This document shows positions 1-8,686 of a stretch of DNA of 64,000 nt, piece by piece. Every line of letters starts with the position of its first letter. Positions within the stretch are counted from its first letter, which is position 1. The notes under the pieces were generated by a model. It did no database searches. It saw only the letters and a list, made by a program, of their open reading frames with translations, and had not been told where the DNA came from. Both the position numbers and the translations under genes were made by a program. Source of the stretch: Actinacidiphila oryziradicis (GTDB lineage: Bacteria > Actinomycetota > Actinomycetes > Streptomycetales > Streptomycetaceae); NCBI RefSeq assembly GCF_005047355.1, contig NZ_SUMC01000013.1:1-64000 (forward strand). The letters are read 5' to 3'.

Positions 1-156
1 CCCGGACGGAGTCTGGGGGAGAGTCGTCGACTGACGACAACGCCGCGAGCTCCCCCAGCTACCGCTGGGAGGTGCCCCCAGTGCCAGGGCACGCGACGCC
101 GCGGAGATCGGCCGGACAGGCCCTAGGTGGTCCCGTGCCCCCAGGAGGTGCCCCCA
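1..156. repeat. Dispersed GGAGGTGCCCCCA repeat block, copy 1
   Basis: Bases 1-35 are the reverse complement of 5602-5636 with one mismatch. Further copies of the core GGAGGTGCCCCCA occur at 67-80 and 143-156. The core can pair with nearby CTCCCCCAG stretches such as 51-59, so each unit can form a hairpin. GC-rich intergenic repeats of this type are common in Streptomyces. Function is unknown, and mRNA-end or structural roles are only inferred. Confidence 0.6.
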
Positions 157-464
157 TCTCGCTCCGCTCGGCCCCGCGGAACGCCCGCACACAACAGGAC
201 CTCCTGCCACTCGTATGGATTCGCACCCACGAGCTACCAGGAGGCCCTGCCTTCATGCCCGGACCATCGGAAGATCACCAGACCAGGAACCCTGTCCGAC
301 CAGCCTTGCCTTCAGGCCGGTACGACAACGCCCCCTACAGGGGCAGCCCGCTCAGGACCGGGCCCAGGATGCTCGAGCCGGCGCTGCCGTGTCGCACCTT
401 TTGGTCGTCCGACGCGCCGACCCGCCAACTTGAGCCCGCCCAGGCGACCTCGCCCCGCAGGCGG
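1..464. other. Intergenic region without a convincing gene
   Basis: No reading frame here looks like a protein: the long plus-strand frame that crosses it has no recognisable domain and runs on through the MarR gene in antisense. The first 160 bases hold copies of a GC-rich repeat family (annotated separately). The rest shows no terminator or promoter that I can defend. Confidence 0.5.
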
Positions 465-899
465 CTAGCCGCCCTCCTGGAGTTCGTTCAGGCGGTGGAG
501 AAGGCGGGCCAGCTCCGCCACCTCCGTGCGGTCCCAGCTGGAAAGGCGGCGGAGATAGCGCTGACGCCGGGCGTCACGAACGCTGGCGAAACGTTCCCGC
601 CCCTCCGGGGTGAACTCGACGAGAAAAGCGCGGCCGTCAGCGGGATCGGGCTCACGGCGGATGAGGCCGAGATCTTCCAGAGCGCGCAACTGACGGCTCA
701 TGGTCGCTTTCCCGACGCCGAAGTACCCGGAGAGGGTGGTGGCGCGCTCGGGGCCGGTCTCTTCGAGGCGGGCGAGCAGCCCGTAGGCGGCGGGCTCCAA
801 TTCGGGGTGGACCTCGCGGGCCATTTCGCCGGACTGGGCACGGGCCCGCCGGAACATGACGGTCAGCTCACGTTCGAGCGACTCCATCATCGGGTCCAC
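465..899 (-). CDS. MarR family transcriptional regulator
   Basis: A 144-aa single-domain protein of normal MarR length. The middle shows the winged-helix core: LSGYFGVGKATMSRQLRALE fits the recognition helix, and the DPADGRAFLVEFTPEG stretch fits the beta wing with its conserved DxR. It should act as a dimeric DNA-binding repressor, often of efflux or stress genes; the ligand cannot be read from sequence. The start is taken as GTG at 899 with a GGGG-containing stretch upstream. It is transcribed in the same direction as lon but separated from it by a strong terminator, so it is probably a separate unit. No divergent partner gene is visible. Confidence 0.85.
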   Translation of the reverse strand: MDPMMESLERELTVMFRRARAQSGEMAREVHPELEPAAYGLLARLEETGPERATTLSGYFGVGKATMSRQLRALEDLGLIRREPDPADGRAFLVEFTPEGRERFASVRDARRQRYLRRLSSWDRTEVAELARLLHRLNELQEGG

Positions 900-970
900 G
901 TCGTCACCGTCCCCTTTCAGAACTGCCAGGAATCCTCCACAGTCGCGACAGTATTCCGCAGAAGGGGAGC

Positions 971-1012
971 AACGGCGTACGGCCCCCCGCAGAAGGGGGG
1001 CCGTACGCCGTT
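971..1012 (-). terminator. Rho-independent-type terminator downstream of lon
   Basis: A perfect 18-bp stem (971-988 against 995-1012) with a 6-nt GCAGAA loop lies 11 bp past the lon stop codon. It is strongly GC-rich and lacks a long U tract, as is usual in Streptomyces. It probably ends the lon transcript. Confidence 0.8.
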
Positions 1013-1023
1013 GGTTCCGCCGG

Positions 1024-3438
1024 TCAGGCAGCGACCGGCACGGCCACGGCCTCGGCGGGCTCCAGGGCCAGCTTCAGCACCTGGCGGACGTCGGAGACCG
1101 GGTGGACCTCCAGCTTCTCCAGGACCTCGGCCGGGACGTCGTCCAGGTCGGCCTCGTTGCGCTTGGGGATCACGACAGTGGTGATCCCCGCCTGGTGGGC
1201 GGCCAGCAGCTTCTGCTTGACGCCGCCGATGGGCAGGACACGCCCGGTGAGCGAGACCTCGCCCGTCATGGCGACGTCGGTACGGACCCGGCGGCCCGAC
1301 AGCAGGGACGCCAGGGCGGTCGTCATGGTGACGCCCGCGCTGGGGCCGTCCTTGGGGACGGCACCGGCCGGCACGTGCAGGTGCACGCCGCGGTCCTTCA
1401 GGTCGCCGACGGGCAGTTCCAGTTCGGCGCCGTGCGAGCGCAGGAAGGAGAGGGCGATCTGCGCGGACTCCTTCATGACGTCACCGAGCTGCCCGGTGAG
1501 CTGCACGCCGCTGCCGCCGGTCTCCGGGTCGGCGAGGGACGCCTCGATGTAGAGCACGTCGCCGCCGGCACCGGTCACCGCGAGGCCGGTCGCCACGCCC
1601 GGGACGGCGGTGCGCCGCTCCTCAGGATCCTGGGCGGCCTCCGGCACATGGTGTGGCCGGCCGATCAGCCCGCGCAGGTCGTCGGGGCCGACGGCGAAGG
1701 GCAGCTTCTGCTCGCCCAGCTCGTTCTTGGCCGCGATCTTGCGCAGGATGCGGGCGATGGTCCGCTCCAGGGTCCGTACGCCCGCCTCACGGGTGTACTC
1801 CCCCGCGAGCCGGCGCAGCGCCGGGTCGTCCAGGGACACCTCGCCGTCGGCGAGCCCTGCACGCTCCAGCTGGCGCGGGAGCAGGTGGTCGCGGGCGATG
1901 GTGACCTTCTCGTCCTCGGTGTAGCCGTCGAGCCTGACCAGCTCCATGCGGTCGAGCAGCGGCTCCGGGATGGCCTCCAGGACGTTGGCGGTAGCCAGGA
2001 AGACGACATCGCTGAGGTCCAGCTCGACCTCCAGGTAGTGGTCCCGGAAGGTGTGGTTCTGGGCCGGGTCGAGCACTTCGAGGAGCGCCGCCGCCGGGTC
2101 GCCCCGGTAGTCGGAGCCGACCTTGTCGATCTCGTCGAGCAGGACGACCGGGTTCATGGAACCCGCTTCCTTGATCGCGCGCACAATACGGCCGGGCAGC
2201 GCGCCGACATACGTACGCCGGTGGCCGCGGATCTCCGCCTCGTCGCGTACGCCGCCGAGCGCGACCCGCACGAATTCGCGCCCCATCGCGCGCGCCACGG
2301 ACTCGCCCAGCGACGTCTTGCCGACACCGGGCGGCCCGACCAGGGCCAGCACGGCGCCGCCGCGCCTGCCGCCGACCACGCCGAGCCCCCGGTCGGCGCG
2401 ACGCTTGCGCACCGCCAGGTACTCGGTGATCCGCTCCTTGACGTCGTCCAGTCCCGCGTGGTCGGCGTCGAGCACCGCACGGGCGCCGGGGATGTCGTAG
2501 GCGTCCTGGGTGGTGGTGTTCCACGGGAGTTCCAGGACCGTGTCCAGCCAGGTGCGGATCCAGCTGCCCTCGGGCGAGGCGTCCGAGGAGCGCTCCAGCT
2601 TGTCGACCTCCTTGAGCGCGGCTTCCCGCACGTTTTCCGGGAGGTCGGCGGCCTCGACGCGGGCCCGGTAGTCATCGGACTCGTTCTCGGGCTCGCCACG
2701 CAGCTCGGACAGCTCCTTGCGGACGGCTTCGAGCTGCTGGCGGAGCAGGAACTCGCGCTGCTGCTTCTCCATGCCCTCCTGGACGTCCTTGCGGATGGTC
2801 TCGGCGACGTCCTGCTCGGCGAGGTGGTCACGCAGCCGGGAGGTGGCGAGCTTCAGCCGCTCCACCGGGTCCGTGGTCTCGAGCAGCTCCACACGCTGTT
2901 TGGTGGTGAGGAAGCCGGAGTAGCCCGAGTTGTCAGCAAGCTGCGACACATCGTCGATCTGCTGCACCCGGTCCACGATCTGCCAGGCGCCGCGCTTGCG
3001 CAGCCAGCTGGTGGCAAGCGCCTTGTACTCCTTCACAAGCTCGGCGACCGCGCCGGGCGGCTCGGTCGATGCCGGCTCCAGCACCTGGGTGCCCTCCACC
3101 CACAACGCTGCCCCCGGCCCGGTGGTCCCGGATCCGATCCGGACCCGGCTCACCCCCCGGATAACCGCCCCGGGGTCGCCGTCGGACAGCCGGCCGACCT
3201 GCTCGACCGAGCCAAGAGTGCCGACGGCGGCCAACGCCCCGTCGATCCGCGGCACCAGCAGGACCTGCGGCTTGCGCTGGGCGCCCGCCTGGTGCGCGGC
3301 CTGCGCCGCTTCCACGGCGGCGCGAGCCTCGGCGTCGGTCAGGTCCAGCGGCACCACCATGCCGGGCAGGACGACAGCGTCGTCGAGCGGCAGCACAGGC
3401 AGGGTGAGCGGCGCCGACTGGGTGGATTCTGCAGCCAT
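1024..3438 (-). CDS. lon: ATP-dependent Lon protease
   Basis: An 804-aa protein of the expected LonA length. The order is an N-terminal LON substrate-binding domain (opening LTLPVLPLDDAVVLPGMVVP), a helical linker with QQREFLLRQQLEAV, an AAA+ module with Walker A GPPGVGKTS and Walker B PVVLLDEID, then the peptidase domain. The Ser-Lys dyad is visible as KDGPSAGVTM and GGVKQKLLAAH. It degrades misfolded and regulatory proteins in the cytosol as a hexamer. ATG start at 3438 has a good AGGGAGAG ribosome site. A HAIR-like operator 22 bp upstream of the start indicates HspR heat-shock control, as known for Streptomyces lon. Monocistronic, ended by the hairpin at 971-1012. Confidence 0.97.
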   Translation of the reverse strand: MAAESTQSAPLTLPVLPLDDAVVLPGMVVPLDLTDAEARAAVEAAQAAHQAGAQRKPQVLLVPRIDGALAAVGTLGSVEQVGRLSDGDPGAVIRGVSRVRIGSGTTGPGAALWVEGTQVLEPASTEPPGAVAELVKEYKALATSWLRKRGAWQIVDRVQQIDDVSQLADNSGYSGFLTTKQRVELLETTDPVERLKLATSRLRDHLAEQDVAETIRKDVQEGMEKQQREFLLRQQLEAVRKELSELRGEPENESDDYRARVEAADLPENVREAALKEVDKLERSSDASPEGSWIRTWLDTVLELPWNTTTQDAYDIPGARAVLDADHAGLDDVKERITEYLAVRKRRADRGLGVVGGRRGGAVLALVGPPGVGKTSLGESVARAMGREFVRVALGGVRDEAEIRGHRRTYVGALPGRIVRAIKEAGSMNPVVLLDEIDKVGSDYRGDPAAALLEVLDPAQNHTFRDHYLEVELDLSDVVFLATANVLEAIPEPLLDRMELVRLDGYTEDEKVTIARDHLLPRQLERAGLADGEVSLDDPALRRLAGEYTREAGVRTLERTIARILRKIAAKNELGEQKLPFAVGPDDLRGLIGRPHHVPEAAQDPEERRTAVPGVATGLAVTGAGGDVLYIEASLADPETGGSGVQLTGQLGDVMKESAQIALSFLRSHGAELELPVGDLKDRGVHLHVPAGAVPKDGPSAGVTMTTALASLLSGRRVRTDVAMTGEVSLTGRVLPIGGVKQKLLAAHQAGITTVVIPKRNEADLDDVPAEVLEKLEVHPVSDVRQVLKLALEPAEAVAVPVAA

Positions 3439-3459
3439 GATCTCTCCCTAAGCAATCAA

Positions 3460-3480
3460 GTTGAGCAATACCCACTCAAT
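3460..3480. promoter_or_regulatory. HAIR-like HspR operator upstream of lon
   Basis: The sequence GTTGAGC-N7-ACTCAAT matches the HspR inverted repeat CTTGAGT-N7-ACTCAAG at 11 of 14 arm positions with exact spacing. It sits 22 bp upstream of the lon start codon. HspR control of lon and the dnaK operon is established in Streptomyces; the match here is direct, the binding is inferred. Confidence 0.75.
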
Positions 3481-3540
3481 GCTCATGAGGCCGCTACTGT
3501 TCCCCTGCGCTGTTCGCTCTGAGCGATCGCCTCTGGGGGG

Positions 3541-3702
3541 GTGACCGCGTGCCGATCGATCGAGGAGTCGAGGGACACCCATGGCCTCGCAGGGACACAC
3601 CGCGAGCAGGCGCTCGCCGAGATCCGTCATCTGCTCGACACCCACGGCGGCGGTATCGACGTACACCAGCTCACCGACGTTTTCCTCGCCCGCGCCCTCT
3701 GA
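3541..3702 (+). CDS. Possible small protein or gene remnant (53 aa)
   Basis: A GTG-initiated frame preceded by a run of G bases that could serve as a ribosome site. The C-terminal half (REQALAEIRHLLDTHGGG, then IDVHQLTDVFLARAL) looks like genuine amphipathic helical protein rather than noise, while the N-terminal third is composition-poor. It could be a real small gene or the 3' end of a lost one. I do not recognise a family. It precedes the nucleotidyltransferase-like gene on the same strand by 64 bp. Confidence 0.3.
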   Translation: MTACRSIEESRDTHGLAGTHREQALAEIRHLLDTHGGGIDVHQLTDVFLARAL

Positions 3703-3766
3703 AAGAGGCGGCAGGGCCATTGGCTGACGGCCCCGCTCGTGCTTGGTTGACGCGGTGAGCATCAGG

Positions 3767-4654
3767 ATGACGCTGGAAGAAGAGTTCGCCGCGTTCCAAA
3801 CACGGATGGAGAAGAACGCCGAAGTCCTCGGGGTCGTGCTCAGCGGCTCCCAGGCCCGGGAAGGCATGGCCACCGCGCACTCGGATTACGACCTGCTCCT
3901 GGTGGTCGCCGACGGTGCCGAGGAGGCCTTGGCGGGTGAGGCTCGACGTGACACACGGATGGATGTGTCCGCGATGCCTCTCGGCGAGTTCCGCGGGCAC
4001 GCGCTGCCCGGCTCAGGAACGGAGTGGAACCGGTACGCATTCACCCATGCCAAGCTCCTGAAAGACACCCCCGAGGCCCTCATCGCCGGACTTGTCACGG
4101 CCAAGGGCCGCCTGTCCCCGGCCGAGGCCGCTGAGACGGCACCGGAAGTCCTCGACGGATTCCTCAACAGCCTCTACCGCTGTCTGAAGAACGAACGGGA
4201 CGGCAACATCCACGGAGAGCGCCTCGACGCGGCCGAGGCCCTGCCCTTCTACCTCACTTACGTTTTCGCTCTGCACGGGCGAGTCCGGCCCTACAACAAG
4301 TATCTGAGCTGGGAACTGCGACACCGCCCTCTTGGCCGGCCGGAATGGGCCCACGACCACCTTCTCGGACTTCTGGCCGAGGCTCTCACGCCCACGGCCG
4401 TGCGAGCTGTCCGGATCATGTTCAACGAGGTGGAGCCGCATGCCCGGGCCGCGGGCCACGGCTCGGTCCTGGATGCCTGGGGAGAAGATTTGATCTTCAT
4501 GCGCGGCAACAGCGGCGATAGCCAGTCGTCCCAGGAGACGTCCGAAGCCTTGCCTCCGCAAGTGCCAAGCGCCCCGTCATGCCGGGACCTCGGCGGACCT
4601 GGGTCAGGAGGAGCGGCAGGCCGGCCTGATCCGCCCACTCGCTCGCTCAGCTGA
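3767..4654 (+). CDS. Nucleotidyltransferase-fold protein
   Basis: About 295 aa. Near the N-terminus GVVLSGSQAREGMATAHSDYD shows the GS-x(n)-DxD signature of the nucleotidyltransferase (kanamycin nucleotidyltransferase/MNT-like) fold, with the two metal-binding Asp in SDYDLLL. The rest is a mostly helical domain with YLTYVFALHGR and a conserved-looking NKYLSWEL. Substrate unknown: aminoglycoside-type modification or another nucleotidyl transfer are both possible. The start is uncertain between TTG 3743, GTG 3755 and ATG 3767; ATG 3767 is chosen because GGTGAG lies 7 nt upstream. The last 50 residues are low-complexity and may be read-through beyond the ancestral end. Confidence 0.75.
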   Translation: MTLEEEFAAFQTRMEKNAEVLGVVLSGSQAREGMATAHSDYDLLLVVADGAEEALAGEARRDTRMDVSAMPLGEFRGHALPGSGTEWNRYAFTHAKLLKDTPEALIAGLVTAKGRLSPAEAAETAPEVLDGFLNSLYRCLKNERDGNIHGERLDAAEALPFYLTYVFALHGRVRPYNKYLSWELRHRPLGRPEWAHDHLLGLLAEALTPTAVRAVRIMFNEVEPHARAAGHGSVLDAWGEDLIFMRGNSGDSQSSQETSEALPPQVPSAPSCRDLGGPGSGGAAGRPDPPTRSLS

Positions 4655-4752
4655 GCGCCACCCTCGCGACGCTCCGATCCGCCGAGCCCTCGCCATCCGT
4701 GAGCTCCCGGCTCCCGCCCCGCGGCTCGGCCTCGCCATTCGCCACCTCTTCA

Positions 4753-4779
4753 GTCCCAGGTATCGGTTGTACCTGGGAC
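4753..4779. promoter_or_regulatory. Inverted repeat, putative operator of the short-chain dehydrogenase gene
   Basis: A perfect 10-bp inverted repeat, GTCCCAGGTA and TACCTGGGAC, with a 7-nt spacer, 31 bp upstream of the dehydrogenase start. AT-containing palindromes of this size in front of single oxidoreductase genes usually bind a TetR- or MerR-type regulator. No regulator gene lies adjacent in this window. Confidence 0.4.
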
Positions 4780-4809
4780 GGCCGATCCGTCGGCGGCATC
4801 GTCGACGCC

Positions 4810-5448
4810 ATGAACAATTCCACAGCACTCGTCACCGGTGCCAACAAGGGCATCGGCAAGGAGATCGCGCGGCAGCTCGCGGCCGCCGGGCTCACCGTCT
4901 ACGTCGGTTCGCGCGACGCCGGGCCCGGGCAGCGGGCCGTCGAGGAGATCGGCGGCGACGCCCGGCTGCTGATTCTCGACGTCACCGATGGCAAGACCGT
5001 CGCCGACGCCGAGCAGCAGGTCGAGAACCTCGACATTCTCGTCAACAACGCCGGCATCATGGCCGATGGCAGGGCGGCGATCGAAGCGGACGTCGACAGC
5101 TTCCGCCGTACGTATGAAACGAATCTGTTCGAGGTCCTCACCGTCACCAACGCATTTCTGCCGGCGCTGCGCCGATCCGCGAAGCCCCGCATCGTGAACA
5201 TCTCCGGCGGGACCGGATCGCTGGCCTGGAGTCCGGGGCCGGAGCCGCACTTCCCGGCGGTGGGCTCGGGCGCCGCCTACCGGTCCTCGAAGACGGCGCT
5301 GACGCTGACGGTGCTCTACGCCCAGGCGCTCGCCGGTGACGGAGATCCGGCCGAGGGCGCGGCGGGCGCCGTGTCGCCGGCGCTCCTGCCGGACGACGGC
5401 CCCAACGGCGAGTGCCTCTCATGGGACGGAACCCCTATGCCGTGGTAA
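4810..5448 (+). CDS. Short-chain dehydrogenase/reductase with an internal deletion
   Basis: A 212-aa classical SDR. The Rossmann motif TGANKGIG is at the N-terminus, NNAG follows in the middle, and the catalytic YRSSK (YxxxK) is present with a preceding NISGGTGS serine region. After LYAQALAGDG the sequence jumps to DPAEGAAGAV, so the usual 25-30 residues containing the VNAVAPGL-type segment that closes over the nicotinamide are absent, while the C-terminal SWDGTPMPW resumes. The frame is kept. The ATG at 4810 is preferred over upstream starts because it matches where SDRs begin. The enzyme is likely impaired or inactive; this is inference from family architecture. Confidence 0.7.
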   Translation: MNNSTALVTGANKGIGKEIARQLAAAGLTVYVGSRDAGPGQRAVEEIGGDARLLILDVTDGKTVADAEQQVENLDILVNNAGIMADGRAAIEADVDSFRRTYETNLFEVLTVTNAFLPALRRSAKPRIVNISGGTGSLAWSPGPEPHFPAVGSGAAYRSSKTALTLTVLYAQALAGDGDPAEGAAGAVSPALLPDDGPNGECLSWDGTPMPW

Positions 5449-5870
5449 GTCACCATCAGGGCGTGTGCCGGCCCGAAACTCGCCGTGCGCGCGATCTCCG
5501 AAGGTTTAGAGGCCGCACGAATAGGTGGGGCGGCGTCGCGTGCCGAGCTGTGACATCAGCCGACTCCGTCGGCGGGGGCGCCTGGAAGTGTTGCCGTCGG
5601 TGTCGGTCGACGACTCTCCCCCAGACTCCGTCCGGGAGGTGCCCCCACCAAGCTCTCGGCTCCGCTCGAGCAGGGGCACCCCCATCGCGTCGCCTCGCCC
5701 CCAGCCTTCGGCCGGGAGGTGCCCCCAGGAGGTGCCCCCACCTCCGCCTTGCCAGACTTGCCCCTCGCCCCGCTCCTTCACCCACCCCACCCATCCGCGC
5801 GGCCTCTTACACAAACCGGAGACGTTCAGCCGGAACGGGCAGTCGCCGGGCCGTCGTAAGGTTTTCCCCC
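5449..5870. other. Intergenic region carrying repeats, no gene seen
   Basis: No plausible coding frame; the plus-strand frame here is an unlikely N-terminal extension of the next gene. The centre is filled with the GGAGGTGCCCCCA repeat block annotated at 5602-5740. The promoter of the next gene should lie between 5760 and 5860 but I see no clear -35/-10 pair. Confidence 0.5.
5602..5740. repeat. Dispersed GGAGGTGCCCCCA repeat block, copy 2 (inverted relative to copy 1)
   Basis: Bases 5602-5636 mirror 1-35 as reverse complement with one mismatch. The core GGAGGTGCCCCCA recurs at 5634-5647, 5714-5727 and 5728-5740, the last two back to back. The two blocks form an inverted pair spanning 5.7 kb. 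Confidence 0.6.
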
Positions 5871-6578
5871 ATGGCAGAGCATGCGAAGGCGTACGAGGAC
5901 ATCGCGCCGGTGACCGTCGACCGCCGCGAGGGCCCCTACGGGGAGGTGGCCCTGCGGCGCCGCGGCGAACACTTCGAGATCATCGCGAACGGCTGCTTCC
6001 TGATGGACACCTCGGACGGGCGCTCCGAGCGGCTGCTGGTCCGGGCCGCCTGCGAGGCGCTGCCCGGCCGCCCCGGAATGTCCGTGCTGGTAGGCGGTCT
6101 CGGCGTCGGTTTCTCCCTCGCCGAAGCGGCGGCCGAGCCGCGCTGGGGGCGGATCACGGTCGTCGAGCGCGAGAGCGCCGTAGTGGACTGGCACCGGTAC
6201 GGCCCGCTGGCACCGTTCTCGGAGCACGCGCTGGAGGACCCCCGGGTCGAAGTGATCGAGGCCGACCTGGTCAGCTACGTACAGGCATACGCGCAGGTCG
6301 GGGCGGTCCCGGCGTATGACGCGCTCTGCCTGGACATCGACAACGGTCCCGACTGGACGGTAACCGACGGTAATGTCGGGCTGTACAGTGCCGATGGGCT
6401 CACCGCGTGCCGGGAGCGGCTGGCACCCGGTGGGGTGCTGGCGGTGTGGTCCGCCCGACCGTCGGCGGCATTCGAGAAAGCACTGGAATCAGTGGGGTTC
6501 ACGGAGGTCCGGACCATTGAGATCCCGGTAATCCGGGGCGTACCGGACGTCGTACATCTCGCGCGCAAGGCCGCATAG
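5871..6578 (+). CDS. Spermidine synthase-like class I methyltransferase-fold protein
   Basis: A 235-aa protein. An N-terminal beta-rich segment (GPYGEVALRRRGEHFEII) is followed by a Rossmann-like fold with VLVGGLGVGFSL as the glycine-rich nucleotide loop, VVERESAVVDWHR as the acidic end of strand 2, and CLDIDNGPDW as motif II. This layout resembles spermidine synthase and related SpeE-like proteins rather than a typical methyltransferase, but it is shorter, so the true substrate is open. ATG start at 5871; nearby upstream frames lack protein character. It sits alone between the repeat block and the two-component pair. Confidence 0.75.
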   Translation: MAEHAKAYEDIAPVTVDRREGPYGEVALRRRGEHFEIIANGCFLMDTSDGRSERLLVRAACEALPGRPGMSVLVGGLGVGFSLAEAAAEPRWGRITVVERESAVVDWHRYGPLAPFSEHALEDPRVEVIEADLVSYVQAYAQVGAVPAYDALCLDIDNGPDWTVTDGNVGLYSADGLTACRERLAPGGVLAVWSARPSAAFEKALESVGFTEVRTIEIPVIRGVPDVVHLARKAA

Positions 6579-6639
6579 CCTCAGTGCTCGTGCGCCCCGT
6601 ACGCTGCATGGCAACCAAACGACCATGGGGGAACCCAGC

Positions 6640-7376
<737 letters not shown>

Positions 7377-7380
<4 letters not shown>

Positions 7381-8483
7381 GCCCGGACAACCGGCGACCG
7401 GGCCTCAGGGAGCGGGCGTGGGATGAGCTGCGGCCCTACGACCCGTTCCGGTCGATCAAGGCGGCGTTGCAGCTGCTGGTCGTCGTCTCGGTGCTGATAA
7501 CGACGTTGCTGGTGTTCCTGGCGATCCACTCGGCCACCGAGCTCCGGGTGATCACCATCTTCTCGATCATCGCGTCCCTGCTGATCACCCAGTTCGTGGC
7601 GCTCGGCCTGACCGCGCCGCTGACCGAGATGACGGCGGTGGCCCGGGCCATGGCGCGCGGCGACTACAGCCTCCGGGTGTCTGCGGTGCGCCGGGACGAG
7701 GTCGGCGAGCTCGCCGAGACCTTCAACCAGATGGCCGCCGACCTGGAGGCCGTGGACCGGCACCGCAAGGAGCTGGTGGCGAATGTCTCACACGAGCTGC
7801 GCACCCCGATCGCCGCGCTCCGCGCCGTACTGGAGAACGTGGTGGACGGGGTCTCCGAGGCCGACCCGGAGACGATGCGTACCGCGCTCCAGCAGACCGA
7901 GCGGCTCGGCCGGCTGGTGAACCATCTGCTGGACCTCTCCCGGATCGACAGCGGGGTCGTCCCGCTGGACGCCAAGCGGTTCGAGGTGTGGCCGTATCTG
8001 GCGGCGGTGCTGAAGACCGCCGGCCTGGGTCTCAGCGGCGCGCCGGGCAGCCCCCGGCCCCGTAAGGATGTCCATCTGCACCTGGATGTCTCACCGCCCG
8101 AGCTGACCGCGTACGCGGACGCCGAGCGGCTCCACCAGGTGGTCGCCAACCTGGTGGACAACGCCGTCAAGCACAGTCCGCCCAGCGGCCGCGTCACCCT
8201 CCGCGCCCGGCGCGGTGCGGGCCCCGGCAGTCTGGCCCTGGAAGTCGTCGACGAGGGGCCCGGTATTCCCGAGGCCGAACGCGGCCGGGTCTTCGAGCGC
8301 TTCAACCGCGGTTCCACGGTCGGCGACGGCGGTACGGGCCTGGGCCTGGCCATCGCCCGCTGGGCCGTCGACCTGCACGGGGGCGCCATCCAGGTGGCCG
8401 AGTCCGCTCGCGGCTGCCGGATCCGGGTCACTCTCCCGGGGTCGGAACCGCTCAGGCACCGGCCTCACGCGTCAAACACTTGA
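7377..8483 (+). CDS. Membrane sensor histidine kinase
   Basis: A 368-aa kinase partnered with the preceding regulator. Two hydrophobic segments (LQLLVVVSVLITTLLVFL and FSIIASLLITQFVALGL) flank an unusually short extracytoplasmic loop of about 10 residues, suggesting sensing within the membrane or through other proteins. A HAMP domain follows, then the DHp H-box LVANVSHELRTP with the phospho-accepting His, and the ATPase domain with N-box LVDNAVKHS, G1 DEGPGIP, F-box FERFNRG and G2 GGTGLGLAI. All catalytic boxes are intact. The ATG overlaps the stop of the regulator. The 3' end contains a short direct repeat. Confidence 0.93.
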
Positions 8484-8498
8484 ACATCAAACACTTGA
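8472..8498. repeat. Short direct repeat at the end of the kinase gene
   Basis: TCAAACACTTGA occurs twice, at 8472-8483 and 8487-8498, with a 15-bp period. The first copy covers the kinase stop codon. It could be an operator for kgd, which starts about 190 bp downstream, or a slippage product. Confidence 0.4.
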
Positions 8499-8686
8499 GC
8501 AGGAGGTGGGCCCGATCGCATGCGCCAAAAAGGCATCCCATTCCCGCCCAAGGGTACCTCGAAACCATCCTTTCGATGTGACTTACGCGACGACTGGACC
8601 CCGGGCCTGCAGGAAGGGGTGCAGTAGGCGTAGCCTTTATTTCCGCTGTCCATCACCTTGTGAAGCGGAAGAGGGCGGTTGCCGCC

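Noticed and set aside
1..464. A CRISPR-like array from the GGAGGTGCCCCCA repeats
   Set aside because: Spacing is irregular, units are few, and there are no cas genes.
856..3522. A long plus-strand open frame antisense to lon
   Set aside because: Composition-driven shadow frame with no recognisable domain.
5412..5870. N-terminal extension of the spermidine-synthase-like protein
   Set aside because: It translates the repeat block and the intergenic region; ATG 5871 gives the family N-terminus.
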